DNA from: Lachnospiraceae bacterium | GTDB lineage: Bacteria > Bacillota > Clostridia > Lachnospirales > Lachnospiraceae | Assembly (NCBI GenBank): GCA_019421365.1 | Contig: JAHZFJ010000004.1 | Location: forward strand, 124,001-188,000 | Length of the DNA stretch: 64,000 nt | Direction of reading: 5' to 3' | In this document: positions 28,105-37,256 of the stretch, in pieces | How the letters are laid out: each line of letters opens with the position of its first letter | Position numbering within the stretch: position 1 is the stretch's first letter | Notes under the pieces: model-generated | Database searches by the model: none | Seen by the model: only the letters and a program-made list of their open reading frames with translations | What the model was told of the DNA's origin: nothing | Made by a program: the position numbers and the translations under genes

Positions 28105-28283
28105 AAAATCACACCTCCTATAACCTAATAGTATTTACTAAGTGTAGCGATTGATTGTAATATATAGGAAAGCAACGCCGAGGCGTTCTTAGAAGAATTA
28201 ATCGTAATTCATATGAGTTTAGTATATCTAGTTTTACCTGAATTCGCAAGTAATAATATGCGGAATATTGAAAAATCACACCT
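28105..28283 (+). repeat. 12-bp direct repeat flanking the AraC-GH127 intergenic region
   Basis: AAAATCACACCT occurs at 28105-28116 and again at 28272-28283, 167 bp apart, one copy near each divergent start. The first copy overlaps the ribosome site of the AraC gene, which could explain its sequence. The pair could also be AraC half-sites. Confidence 0.3.
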
Positions 28284-28345
28284 TAGTAGGAGTGGAGTAA
28301 TAACTTAGATATACTTGAAAGGGCCAGTGATAGGAGGAATTAGTA

Positions 28346-30367
28346 ATGAATCAGAAAGAGTATAGTAAACCACTTAGTTTAAAGAAAATTGAAGTTACAG
28401 ATGCTTTTTGGAAAAAAGAGATGGAGTTAATACGAAAGGAAGTTATCCCATATCAATGGGAGGCTTTGAATGATCGTGTAGAAGGTGCTGCGCCAAGCTA
28501 TTGTATGAGGAATTTTAAAATAGCTGGGGAACTTACGAGAGCAAGAAATATAGATAAGAATACGCCAAAATCAATTGAAATTGATTGGAAGGAATTTGAG
28601 TATCTTCCAAAGGAACAAAATAAATTGGAGAAACGTTTTTACGGATTTGTATTCCAAGATAGTGATTTTGCCAAATGGATTGAAGCGGTAGCGTATTCCT
28701 TAACACAACATCCAGATGAGCAATTAGAAAAAATTGCAGATGAAGCCATTGATCTTGTATGTGAAGCACAGCAATCTAATGGTTATCTGGATACCTTCTA
28801 CATAATCAATGACATGAATAAAGTATTCACTAATCTTAGAGATCATCATGAATTATATTGTTTCGGACATTTAGCAGAAGGTGCAGTAGCGTATTATCAA
28901 GCGACAGGAAAAGATAAATTACTTAATGCAGCAAGACGTTATGCAGATTATATTGATACTATATTCGGTGAAGATGAGGGAAAATCCAAGGGATATCCTG
29001 GGCACGAAATTGCAGAGATGGCACTTGTACGTCTATATGATGTAACAGGCGATAAGAGGTATCTTAAATTAAGTGAATATTTCGTAAATCAAAGAGGGCA
29101 GCAACCGTATTATTTTGACGTGGAGTTTGGTGTAGAAGTAAAGAATGTGGAAGAACTCCGTTATCAGTACCATCAAGCACATCTACCTGTTCGTGAGCAA
29201 AGAGATGCGGTAGGTCATGCGGTCCGTGCAACATATCTGTATTCTGCAATGGCGGATTTGGCTAGATTAACGAGTGATGAGTCATTATATGATGCTTGTC
29301 TTAATCTATGGAATAGCATTGTTGACCGTAAGATGTATATAACCGGTGGAATTGGTGGAACGAATATTGGTGAGGCATTTTCATTTGATTATGACTTACC
29401 AAATGATACAGCATATGCAGAAACCTGTGCTTCCATTGGATTAGTTTTCTTTGCGAGAAGAATGTTAGAAATCAAAGCGGATTCAAGGTTTGCAGATGTG
29501 ATGGAGAGAACCTTATATAATGGAGTACTTAGTGGTATGGCACTTGATGGAAAGAGCTTCTTCTATGTAAATCCACTAGAAGTAAATCCCGTTGCCTGTA
29601 GAGAGGATGCAAGAAAGCATCATGTCAAAGCAAGTAGACAAAAATGGTTTGGCTGTGCGTGCTGTCCACCGAATATAGCAAGGTTAGTAAGTTCTATCGG
29701 TTCATATGCTTATACGGAATCTGAGGATACTATATACATACACCTTTATATGGGATCTGTCATTCACAAGGAGATAGGAGAACATTCTTTAGAAGTAAAA
29801 GTGGAATCTGGATTTCCTTGGAAGGGTAATGTGACCATACAGGTAGAGGCAAGTTCACCAGTTGAAAGTACGTTAGCACTTCGTATACCTGACTGGTGTG
29901 ATAAGTATACGATTAGTGAGTTACAAGAGGATGAAACGGTAATTAAGGATGGTTATCTATATATAACAAAGACATGGAGTGGACAGGAAGAAATACATCT
30001 TGATTTCTCAATGGAATCAAAGATTGTCCATGCAAATAAAAAGGTACGTGAGAATATAGGCAAGGTAGCTATAGTAAGAGGACCAATCGTCTATTGCTTA
30101 GAGAGTATTGATAACGGGGAAGATCTTCAACTGATTCGGATTGATGAGATGGATTGTAAAATTGATGAGGTTATGGGGCAGATAGGTGATGAGGCGGTTG
30201 TAAAACTTACGATGCCAGGAGAAAGAGCCATAATTAGTAATGAAAATGAATCATTATATAATACTAATGAGATAGAATACGAAAAAGTGATGCTAACATT
30301 AATACCATATTATACCTGGGCTAACCGTGGTGAAGATGAGATGATGGTATGGATTCGACAAAAATAA
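28346..30367 (+). CDS. Beta-L-arabinofuranosidase, GH127
   Basis: The 673-residue protein is a DUF1680/GH127 enzyme with an (alpha/alpha)6 barrel followed by beta-sandwich domains. Residues matching the zinc-cysteine active site of Bifidobacterium HypBA1 are seen: E359 and C361 in YAETCASIG, and C439-C440 in WFGCACCPPN, of which the last cysteine is the expected nucleophile. It releases L-arabinofuranose from beta-linked arabino-oligosaccharides such as those on extensin or pectic side chains. No signal peptide is seen, so imported oligosaccharides are the likely substrate. AGGAGG precedes ATG 28346. The divergent AraC gene is the probable regulator. Confidence 0.92.
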   Translation: MNQKEYSKPLSLKKIEVTDAFWKKEMELIRKEVIPYQWEALNDRVEGAAPSYCMRNFKIAGELTRARNIDKNTPKSIEIDWKEFEYLPKEQNKLEKRFYGFVFQDSDFAKWIEAVAYSLTQHPDEQLEKIADEAIDLVCEAQQSNGYLDTFYIINDMNKVFTNLRDHHELYCFGHLAEGAVAYYQATGKDKLLNAARRYADYIDTIFGEDEGKSKGYPGHEIAEMALVRLYDVTGDKRYLKLSEYFVNQRGQQPYYFDVEFGVEVKNVEELRYQYHQAHLPVREQRDAVGHAVRATYLYSAMADLARLTSDESLYDACLNLWNSIVDRKMYITGGIGGTNIGEAFSFDYDLPNDTAYAETCASIGLVFFARRMLEIKADSRFADVMERTLYNGVLSGMALDGKSFFYVNPLEVNPVACREDARKHHVKASRQKWFGCACCPPNIARLVSSIGSYAYTESEDTIYIHLYMGSVIHKEIGEHSLEVKVESGFPWKGNVTIQVEASSPVESTLALRIPDWCDKYTISELQEDETVIKDGYLYITKTWSGQEEIHLDFSMESKIVHANKKVRENIGKVAIVRGPIVYCLESIDNGEDLQLIRIDEMDCKIDEVMGQIGDEAVVKLTMPGERAIISNENESLYNTNEIEYEKVMLTLIPYYTWANRGEDEMMVWIRQK

Positions 30368-30416
30368 CCACGTAGTAATTAAAACTATATAATTAAGATG
30401 CAGATACTATTATATA

Positions 30417-30445
30417 TTGACTAAAATACTTAACAAGTGTATACT
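30417..30445 (+). promoter_or_regulatory. Sigma-A promoter of the flavin oxidoreductase gene
   Basis: TTGACT (30417-30422) and TATACT (30440-30445) are 17 bp apart, about 70 bp upstream of the start codon. Confidence 0.75.
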
Positions 30446-30512
30446 GATGATAGTTTGAATATCAAACTAATTGAAGATGCTATACAATTACAGTATAGGA
30501 GGGTATATAACT

Positions 30513-31568
30513 ATGTTAATGAAGCCACTTATTATAGGACAATTAAAATCTCGTTTACCAATTATTCAAGGAGGTATGGGAGTTGGAATCAGTCGATCAA
30601 ACCTAGCTGGTGCAGTTGCACTAGAAGGAGGAATTGGTATTATATCAACTGCTCAGATTGGATATGATGAGGAAGATTTCAGTAGAAATCCAATTGATGC
30701 AAACTTACATGCAATTAAGAAGCACCTAAACCGCGCAAAAGAAATAGCAAAAGGCGGAATCGTCGGTGTTAATATTATGGTAGCAACAAAACAATACGCA
30801 GAGTATGTAAAGACAGCCGTCGAAGCCAAAGCAGATGTTATAATTAGTGGTGCTGGATTACCAATCAATTTGCCAGAGCTAGTAAAAGGTAGTGTTAGCA
30901 AAATTGCTCCAATCGTATCAAGCCTAAAGGCAACTGCGATCATACTTAAGATGTGGGATAGAAAGTATAATCGAACAGCCGATTTTATTGTAATTGAAGG
31001 TCCATTAGCAGGTGGACATCTAGGGTTTCATGAGGAAGAGTTAGTAGATATTGATATGGCTGCATATGAGGAAGAGATTAAGAAGATTATACATTTTAAG
31101 AAGGAATATGAAGAAAAATATAATCAAGAAATCCCTGTTATTGTTGCAGGTGGAATCTTCGACAGAGAAGATGCAAAGCGAGCACTATTAGCAGGAGCAG
31201 ATGGCATACAAGTTGGAACAAGATTTGTTACAACGAAAGAATGCGATGCACCTGACGATTACAAACAAGCGTATATTAATTGTAAGAAAGAAGATATTCG
31301 TATCATAAAGAGTCCAGTAGGAATGCCTGGTAGAGCGATTTGGAATCCATTTCTTGAAAAGATTTCAAAAGAAAGAAATGAGATTAAGCATTGCTTCAGA
31401 TGCCTAGAACATTGCAATCCTGCAGAAGTACCATATTGTATAACAAAGGCATTAACCAACGCGGTAGAGGGTAAGTTAGACGAAGGTCTGATATTCTGTG
31501 GTGACAATGCGTACCGACTAGAGGAGATTACTACAGTTAAGAAAGTAATGGAAGAATTGATAGTATAA
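30513..31568 (+). CDS. NPD/FabK-like FMN-dependent oxidoreductase
   Basis: The 351-residue TIM-barrel flavoprotein belongs to the nitronate monooxygenase/enoyl-ACP reductase II group. It has IIQGGMGVGIS at residues 18-28, EGPLAGGHLGFH (phosphate and active-site His loop, about residue 165), VAGGIFDREDA and ADGIQVGTRF (FMN phosphate loops). An unusual cysteine-bearing C-terminal segment (HCFRCLEHCNPAEVPYC) is present. ATG 30513 is nine bases after AGGAGGG. The family cannot be split between nitronate oxidation and FabK activity by sequence alone; the absence of other fab genes nearby argues against FabK. It is a single gene. Confidence 0.8.
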   Translation: MLMKPLIIGQLKSRLPIIQGGMGVGISRSNLAGAVALEGGIGIISTAQIGYDEEDFSRNPIDANLHAIKKHLNRAKEIAKGGIVGVNIMVATKQYAEYVKTAVEAKADVIISGAGLPINLPELVKGSVSKIAPIVSSLKATAIILKMWDRKYNRTADFIVIEGPLAGGHLGFHEEELVDIDMAAYEEEIKKIIHFKKEYEEKYNQEIPVIVAGGIFDREDAKRALLAGADGIQVGTRFVTTKECDAPDDYKQAYINCKKEDIRIIKSPVGMPGRAIWNPFLEKISKERNEIKHCFRCLEHCNPAEVPYCITKALTNAVEGKLDEGLIFCGDNAYRLEEITTVKKVMEELIV

Positions 31569-31642
31569 TTGATTTTATAAGGTATGTTTATAATTCATAT
31601 AAATGTCTAAGTAGACAGTGCCCGAAGCAATGATAGATGTAG

Positions 31643-31672
31643 TTGACGTTTGGAATGGAAACATGATACAAT
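31643..31672 (+). promoter_or_regulatory. Promoter of trpB
   Basis: TTGACG (31643-31648) and TACAAT (31667-31672) have an 18-bp spacer, with TGA before the -10 box (extended -10). The leader of about 105 nt shows neither a T-box nor a Trp-codon leader peptide. Confidence 0.65.
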
Positions 31673-31785
31673 TAGTTTATCGATTTAAAACGTTGAAGTG
31701 ATTGCGCTGATGTACATGTTACATTATGTTGACCAATACCAAGGTTAAATATATGGGCGAAAGAAACGCAGAAAAGAGGAGATAT

Positions 31786-33000
31786 ATGGATTACAGAACA
31801 TACCTAAGAAACTACCCTGATAAAGGGGGAAGATTTGGACCTTATGGTGGTGCTTATCTTTCAGATGAATTAAGACCAGCGTTCGAAGAGATTAACGATG
31901 CATATCAAACGATTTGTCATTCTTCTCAATTCATTAGTGAACTACGAAGAATCAGAAAGGAATTCCAAGGAAGACCAACACCAGTGTATCACTGTGAAAG
32001 ATTATCTAGAAAGTACGGCAATTGTCAGATCTATCTTAAACGAGAAGATTTAAATCATACAGGTGCACATAAATTAAATCATTGTATGGGGGAAGGATTA
32101 CTTGCCAAATACATGGGTAAGAAACGATTAATAGCAGAGACAGGTGCAGGGCAACATGGTGTTGCACTTGCAACAGCAGCAGCATTCTTTGGATTAGAAT
32201 GCGAGATACATATGGGTGAAGTGGATATTGCCAAACAAGCACCAAACGTAACTAGAATGCAAATTCTTGGTGCAAAGGTTGTTCCAGTTTCATCTGGACT
32301 TAAGACATTGAAAGAAGCGGTAGATTCAGCATTTGAATCATATGCTAAGAACTATAAAGATTCTATCTACTGTATTGGTTCGGCACTTGGACCACATCCA
32401 TTTCCATTAATGGTACGTGACTTCCAGTCGGTTATAGGATATGAAGCAAAGGATCAATTTAAAGAGATGACAGGTTTATTACCTGATGTAGTTACTGCTT
32501 GTGTTGGTGGAGGAAGTAACTCAGCAGGTATGTTTATTCCGTTCTTAGAGGAACCAGTTGACATAGTTGGTGTAGAGCCACTTGGGAGAGGTACTAAGCT
32601 TGGTGATCATGCTGCTTCTATGACATATGGTGAGAAAGGCGTAATGCATGGATTTGAAAGCATTATGCTAAAGGATGATAAGGGAGAACCAGCACCAGTG
32701 TATTCCATTGCTAGTGGTCTTGATTATCCTTCCGTTGGACCAGAGCATGCATTCTTACATGACCTTGGAAGAATTGAGTATACAACAGCATCGGATGAAG
32801 AAGCTATGAATGCATTCTTTCAATTATCACGATTAGAAGGTATCATTCCTGCCATTGAAAGTTCACATGCTGTGGCATACGCAATCCGTAAGGCACAGGA
32901 GATGAAGCAAGGTTCTATACTTGTTTGTTTAAGTGGACGGGGGGATAAGGATATAGATTATGTAGTAGAACATTATGGACTTGGAGAACAGTTTTTATAA
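31786..33000 (+). CDS. trpB: Tryptophan synthase beta chain, stand-alone
   Basis: The 404-residue PLP enzyme joins indole and serine to make tryptophan. Seen are the PLP lysine K96 in NHTGAHKLNH, the catalytic glutamate in LKREDLNH just before it, ETGAGQHGVA, the phosphate loop GGGSNSAG and the SGRGDKD end motif. ATG 31786 follows AGAGGAG; an in-frame extension starts at 31726 without a ribosome site. Several usually constant positions differ from typical TrpB (LNHCMGEG, and QAPNVTR in place of QALNV). No trpA or other trp gene is in the window and the gene has its own promoter and terminator, so it may be an indole-salvage enzyme rather than part of a biosynthetic operon. Confidence 0.9.
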   Translation: MDYRTYLRNYPDKGGRFGPYGGAYLSDELRPAFEEINDAYQTICHSSQFISELRRIRKEFQGRPTPVYHCERLSRKYGNCQIYLKREDLNHTGAHKLNHCMGEGLLAKYMGKKRLIAETGAGQHGVALATAAAFFGLECEIHMGEVDIAKQAPNVTRMQILGAKVVPVSSGLKTLKEAVDSAFESYAKNYKDSIYCIGSALGPHPFPLMVRDFQSVIGYEAKDQFKEMTGLLPDVVTACVGGGSNSAGMFIPFLEEPVDIVGVEPLGRGTKLGDHAASMTYGEKGVMHGFESIMLKDDKGEPAPVYSIASGLDYPSVGPEHAFLHDLGRIEYTTASDEEAMNAFFQLSRLEGIIPAIESSHAVAYAIRKAQEMKQGSILVCLSGRGDKDIDYVVEHYGLGEQFL

Positions 33001-33004
33001 ATTG

Positions 33005-33051
33005 AAGGATAGTAGTTGTAATAATGTATTTACAGCTACTATCCTTCTTAT
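33005..33051 (+). terminator. Intrinsic terminator after trpB
   Basis: An 11-bp perfect stem (AAGGATAGTAG, 33005-33015, with CTACTATCCTT, 33036-33046) is followed by a T-rich tract. Confidence 0.85.
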
Positions 33052-33097
33052 TTTTCTTGTTTATAATTGTATAAATTCAGGATCTGATACAAGTACG

Positions 33098-33248
33098 TAT
33101 TTTACACATATCTATGTGGAAGGGGAATATCTTAATAAAAAGCGTTTTGACTATGCAGTTTCATTATTGATATCCACAGATTATAAAGTTTATGATGTAG
33201 CAGAACAGAGGTGGATTTCGTGATACAAGGAGTTTTAATGAGTTATAA
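33098..33248 (+). pseudogene. Remnant of an AraC-type DNA-binding domain
   Basis: From 33098 one frame reads YFTHIYVEGEYLNKKRFDYA...STDYKVYDVAEQ, the linker and second HTH helix of AraC or YesN proteins. After a net one-base shift near 33208 the next frame continues GFRDTRSFNEL, which normally follows VAEQV, and then hits a stop. The N-terminal regulatory part and the last helix are missing. It lies just after the trpB terminator and has no start codon or ribosome site of its own, so it is a decayed fragment, probably of a former regulator of the downstream polysaccharide locus. Confidence 0.65.
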
Positions 33249-33268
33249 TTGTAGAGATAGTTTTAGTA

Positions 33269-33312
33269 GATAGTCGTCTTACTCTTGGATGAGAGTTGGG
33301 ACGACTATTTTA
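33269..33312 (+). terminator. Terminator-like hairpin
   Basis: A 9-bp stem (ATAGTCGTC, 33270-33278, with GACGACTAT, 33300-33308) encloses an inner ACTCT/AGAGT stem and is followed by TTTT. It probably once ended the AraC gene whose fragment lies directly upstream. Confidence 0.6.
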
Positions 33313-33569
33313 GTGATTATCTAGATAGATATTATCATAGCTACATGGATTGTTGAAACTAAATTAATATGTATCCTCTATTAGGCAATTGTAAGTGGTT
33401 GTTTATAGAATCCATAAAAAGTTGTAGTTATCTAAAATAAGTAGTATAAAAAAGTCAATTTAGTAATGTTATAATAAATCTGACTGTAAAATAGATTTAT
33501 TGATAACGTTGTACTAAAATAAATTATTTAACGTTTGAATATATAGCGTTAAGTGGTGGAGGGTGCAGG

Positions 33570-33743
33570 ATGAAAAAAGAAATGAGGAAGGATCTACAAA
33601 ACAGTTACAGGATTAGAAAGAATCGTAATAGTATAGTCATAGAGACAGATAGCACAGTACTTAATGTTGCTATCTGTATTTTGTGCTGTTACATCATGGA
33701 AAAAGCGATTATTATTGGAAGTAAGCTCCTTATAGGGAGATGA
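33570..33743 (+). CDS. Small hypothetical ORF with a strong ribosome site
   Basis: A 57-codon frame starts MKKEMRKDLQNSYRIRK, has a hydrophobic middle with three cysteines (AICILCCYIM) and ends LLIGR. GGAGGG lies six bases upstream, better than many real genes here. A hairpin (33645-33654 with 33668-33677) falls inside it. It sits between the AraC remnant and the promoter of the response regulator. I recognise no family. It may be a small membrane peptide or a chance frame in a decayed region. Confidence 0.3.
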   Translation: MKKEMRKDLQNSYRIRKNRNSIVIETDSTVLNVAICILCCYIMEKAIIIGSKLLIGR

Positions 33744-33750
33744 AATTAAT

Positions 33751-33779
33751 TTGTACAAAATTTTGTAATATGATATAAT
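33751..33779 (+). promoter_or_regulatory. Extended -10 promoter of the three-gene sensor operon
   Basis: TTGTAC (33751-33756), a 17-bp spacer and TATAAT (33774-33779), preceded by TGA, make a strong extended -10 promoter. The leader to the response regulator gene is about 135 nt and AT-rich. Confidence 0.75.
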
Positions 33780-33920
33780 AATTGTGTAAAAAATATAAAA
33801 AAATACAATATTTATATAAATATCATGTAAATTTTGTGGATATTCACAATTAATATTCGATAAGATGGTGTGAAGCACTGTAAGAGGTAACTAGATGAAT
33901 ATAATTTGGAGGATGTATAT

Positions 33921-35438
33921 ATGAAGATATTAATAGCGGATGATGAAGATTATACTCGTGAGGGACTTGTTGAGCACATAGATTGGGACAAGTTTGGGAT
34001 AAAGGAGGTGGTCCAAGCAAGAAATGGGAATGAAGCTAAAAATATTGCAATGTGGTACCAACCGGATATTGTACTTACCGATATTAAAATGCCCAAATTA
34101 GACGGAATTAGTTTCGCAAATGAATTAGAAAAGATTAATCCATTGTGTATGTTGATCTTTATGAGTGGTTATATGGAAATCGATTATCTGAAGAGTGCAA
34201 TCAAATTATCAGCAGTGGATTTTATTGAAAAACCTATTAATTTAATCGATGTTGAGAATGCATTAGAGAAGGCAATTAATACAATACAGGAACGAAGAAA
34301 TTTGAAAGTAATAAAAGAAGATAGAAAGGAACTTCTACAACAAAAAGTTGCTAATATCTTAATAAGCAAAGACTTCGATTACAATATGATAAAAAGAATG
34401 TGTTCTGAAATTAATTTCCCGATTAACAGAAGTTACTGTTGCATTATACTTGGTGATCATAATAGATCAAGTAATGCAGAGGAAGTAGTTAATAGCTTTG
34501 TTGATAGTTATGATCAGAAAAAAATACAAGTAATCGGTAATTGTATAGGAGATTATAGATATTCTTTCATTGTTGCATTTGTTTCAAAAGAAAGATATCG
34601 AATTAATAGTATCCTTCAAATTTTTCTTACTAAAAACATTGGTTATTCAGTTGGAATTGGTATTGATACTAACAATATTAGAGGTATCTATAATAGTTAT
34701 CAAACGGCTCAAATTGCATATAATTATTCTTTTTATGACGAAGAAAATAGGATGTTCTATATCGATGAGAAAGTTATGGAACAGAAAAATTTACAGCCTG
34801 GATTATATGGTGAATTTATTAGTTTACTTAAAGAGAATCCCTATAACTTAAAAGAGTGGGTGGATAATATTTTTAATAATTTGAAGAAGGATAGATATTA
34901 TAGAAAAGAACAGGTACAAGCTTTGATTGTTTCGATGATTGAGGCTATTATTCAAGAGAATGTTGAAATAGCAAATGAAAATAGTTATTTAAAAGATTCG
35001 GGAAATATTGAGCTTTTAATACATAAGTGTGGACGATTGAGTGAAATTAGGGAAATTATATTTGATATTTTAACTAAACTTGAAAATAAGTGTGAAGAAC
35101 AGTCACAATATAGTAGGTTAATTAAAGGTGTTATTAATTATGTAGGTGAAAACTATAAGGAAGCGGATTTAAGTGTAGGACAAATTGCTGATTATTTTCA
35201 TTTCTCATCGGCATATCTAAGTGTTCTGTTTAAGCAAGAAATGAAAGTTCCACTCAAACAATATATTAGTAATTATAGAATTAGTAAGGCAAAACAATTA
35301 TTAGAAGATGAATTTAACAAAGTAACGGAAATTGCGATTATGTGTGGATATGCTAATTCAAATTATTTTGCAAAGGTGTTCAAAGAGGTAACAGGAATGA
35401 CACCGATTGAATATCGAGAAGAAAAGGTTAAATATTAA
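33921..35438 (+). CDS. YesN-type response regulator of the polysaccharide locus
   Basis: The 505-residue protein has a receiver domain (acidic residues in ADDEDYT, phosphoacceptor D in VLTDIKMP at about residue 55, lysine in IEKPINL), a helical linker region and a C-terminal AraC DNA-binding domain ending GMTPIEYREEK. ATG 33921 has GGAGG eight bases upstream; an in-frame TTG at 33906 lies in that site. Here the regulator gene precedes the kinase gene, unlike the first module at 14.9-18.3 kb. Its likely targets are the promoters of the transporter and enzyme operon starting at 39950. Confidence 0.9.
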   Translation: MKILIADDEDYTREGLVEHIDWDKFGIKEVVQARNGNEAKNIAMWYQPDIVLTDIKMPKLDGISFANELEKINPLCMLIFMSGYMEIDYLKSAIKLSAVDFIEKPINLIDVENALEKAINTIQERRNLKVIKEDRKELLQQKVANILISKDFDYNMIKRMCSEINFPINRSYCCIILGDHNRSSNAEEVVNSFVDSYDQKKIQVIGNCIGDYRYSFIVAFVSKERYRINSILQIFLTKNIGYSVGIGIDTNNIRGIYNSYQTAQIAYNYSFYDEENRMFYIDEKVMEQKNLQPGLYGEFISLLKENPYNLKEWVDNIFNNLKKDRYYRKEQVQALIVSMIEAIIQENVEIANENSYLKDSGNIELLIHKCGRLSEIREIIFDILTKLENKCEEQSQYSRLIKGVINYVGENYKEADLSVGQIADYFHFSSAYLSVLFKQEMKVPLKQYISNYRISKAKQLLEDEFNKVTEIAIMCGYANSNYFAKVFKEVTGMTPIEYREEKVKY

Positions 35439-35500
35439 ATTGTGTATTAGTAATTAACCTACACATTAATAATTAATCTACTGTATGGAGTAAAGAAGAA

Positions 35501-37246
35501 ATGATAAGAAAATTTAAGCATGCATTTAATAACTTGTCTTTAAATAAGAAAATATTTATATTGCTCGTATTTGGGGCTGTGTTGCCACTTGGTATGGCAT
35601 TTGCACTATCATTAAGTGAATTAAGTCATGCAACACAGGAAAGACAGATATATGCTATGAATCAAGGATATAATCAAGTATATCGATCACTAGACGAACG
35701 GTTAAGCCGTGTACATAATATTTCGACCTTAGTTGCAGTTAATGATACGGTAAATCTTACTCTTAAGTTAAAACATGATGATATGGATTTGGCAGATCAG
35801 CTTGCTCTTTTTGAAAAAATTTCGTCATATACGTTCTCAATTGAGTTAAGTTTTGAAGCTAATAATATTGTGTTTTATATTAATGATAAGTTCGAAATTG
35901 TAAACAGTCAAAATAGAAGATATCGAAAAATAGGTACCGTTGTTAGCAGTAATTGGTACCATATGCTATATAAGAATAAAGGAAAACCAACATGGGTTCC
36001 GATTGAAGAAAAAGGGGAGTATCAGGGGGAACAATATATAGCACTTGTGAGAAATTTATGGAATGAGGACAATTATCTTGATCCTATAGGAGTGTTGGCA
36101 ATATTTGTAGATAAAACGAGTGTTGAGAATATCTTTATTGATTCAAATAAAGCACAACATTTGTACATAGAAACATCAGAGGGGGAACTATTAGCTGCAA
36201 ATAATAAAGAAGAAAGTTTGGTAAGAATACCAGTACATATGCGGGGCAATCAAGATTCGGGGATATCAATTATAGACATTGATGGAGAATCCTATTATGC
36301 AAGAAGTAGCTTAATACAAGATACCAATGTATATTTGGTTTCACTTTTGCCTACAGATGCAATTAATAAGGTTGTAGATGATGCGGTTATACGAATGATT
36401 ATTATATATTCATTTGTTTGTACGGTTTTACTTATTATTGTTTATCCAATTACAAGATCAATAACATATCGTATTGCTTTGTTGCGTAAGCAAATGGGGA
36501 AAGTAGAGCAAGGAACATTGAGCAAATTGGTAATGACTGATGAGTATACAGATGAGATAGGGCATTTGATTGTTCATTACAATAAAATGGTAGGTAAAGT
36601 TGATGAACTTTTAGGGGAGCAATACACGTTGGGACAAGAGAAGACGGTAGCTGAATTAAAGGCACTTCAGTCCCAGATAAATCCTCATTTCTTATACAAT
36701 ACATTAGATATGATTAATTGGATGGCTCAGAAAGGAGAGACAGACAATATATCTAGTGTAATACAAGCTATGTCAATGTTCTACAGACTAACACTAAGTA
36801 AGGGGAAAGATATTATAGCAATCCGAGATGAAATAAAATTATGTCAGGCCTATATGGAGATACAAAAAAGACGGTATAAGGGTAAGATTCGATACGAGGA
36901 GGAAGTACAGGAAGAGATTTTTGATTGTCTTATACCGAAGATTACATTACAACCATTTCTAGAGAATGCTATTCTTCATGGAATTAACGAAAAGGAAGAC
37001 GCAAGAGGCGTAATAATTTTAAATGGTTGGATTGAAGAAGGACGTATTATTATTAGTGTAACAGATGATGGAATTGGGATGAGACAAGCGGTAAGAGAAC
37101 AATCAACTAGCCAAAGTCAATATGGTATGGGGAATATTGAACAAAGACTTAGTATGTTTTATAAAGAAGCTATTCCTATTGTAATTGAAAGTTCTTTAGG
37201 AATTGGAACATGTATTATCATAAATATTCCAATTGTTAGAGCTTAG
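35501..37246 (+). CDS. YesM-type sensor histidine kinase
   Basis: The 581-residue protein has a transmembrane helix at about residues 18-40, an extracellular sensor domain to about 290, a second helix at about 295-320, a HAMP domain, the phosphoacceptor H in LQSQINPHFLYNTLDM, and an ATPase domain with FLENAILHGINEK (N box) and TDDGIGMRQ (G1). It is 62 bp after the response regulator gene and 10 bp before the solute-binding-like gene, so all three are probably one transcript. Confidence 0.9.
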   Translation: MIRKFKHAFNNLSLNKKIFILLVFGAVLPLGMAFALSLSELSHATQERQIYAMNQGYNQVYRSLDERLSRVHNISTLVAVNDTVNLTLKLKHDDMDLADQLALFEKISSYTFSIELSFEANNIVFYINDKFEIVNSQNRRYRKIGTVVSSNWYHMLYKNKGKPTWVPIEEKGEYQGEQYIALVRNLWNEDNYLDPIGVLAIFVDKTSVENIFIDSNKAQHLYIETSEGELLAANNKEESLVRIPVHMRGNQDSGISIIDIDGESYYARSSLIQDTNVYLVSLLPTDAINKVVDDAVIRMIIIYSFVCTVLLIIVYPITRSITYRIALLRKQMGKVEQGTLSKLVMTDEYTDEIGHLIVHYNKMVGKVDELLGEQYTLGQEKTVAELKALQSQINPHFLYNTLDMINWMAQKGETDNISSVIQAMSMFYRLTLSKGKDIIAIRDEIKLCQAYMEIQKRRYKGKIRYEEEVQEEIFDCLIPKITLQPFLENAILHGINEKEDARGVIILNGWIEEGRIIISVTDDGIGMRQAVREQSTSQSQYGMGNIEQRLSMFYKEAIPIVIESSLGIGTCIIINIPIVRA

Positions 37247-37256
37247 GAGGTAAAAT

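Noticed and set aside
30513..31568. Assignment as FabK enoyl-ACP reductase
   Set aside because: No fatty-acid synthesis genes are nearby and the cysteine-rich C-terminus differs; only the broader family is claimed.
31673..31785. trp attenuator or T-box upstream of trpB
   Set aside because: The leader is too short for a T-box, has no specifier-like or antiterminator element, and shows no Trp-rich leader peptide.
33594..33878. Minus-strand 94-codon frame in the sensor-operon leader
   Set aside because: AT-rich composition, no ribosome site, and it opposes the clear extended -10 promoter at 33751-33779.
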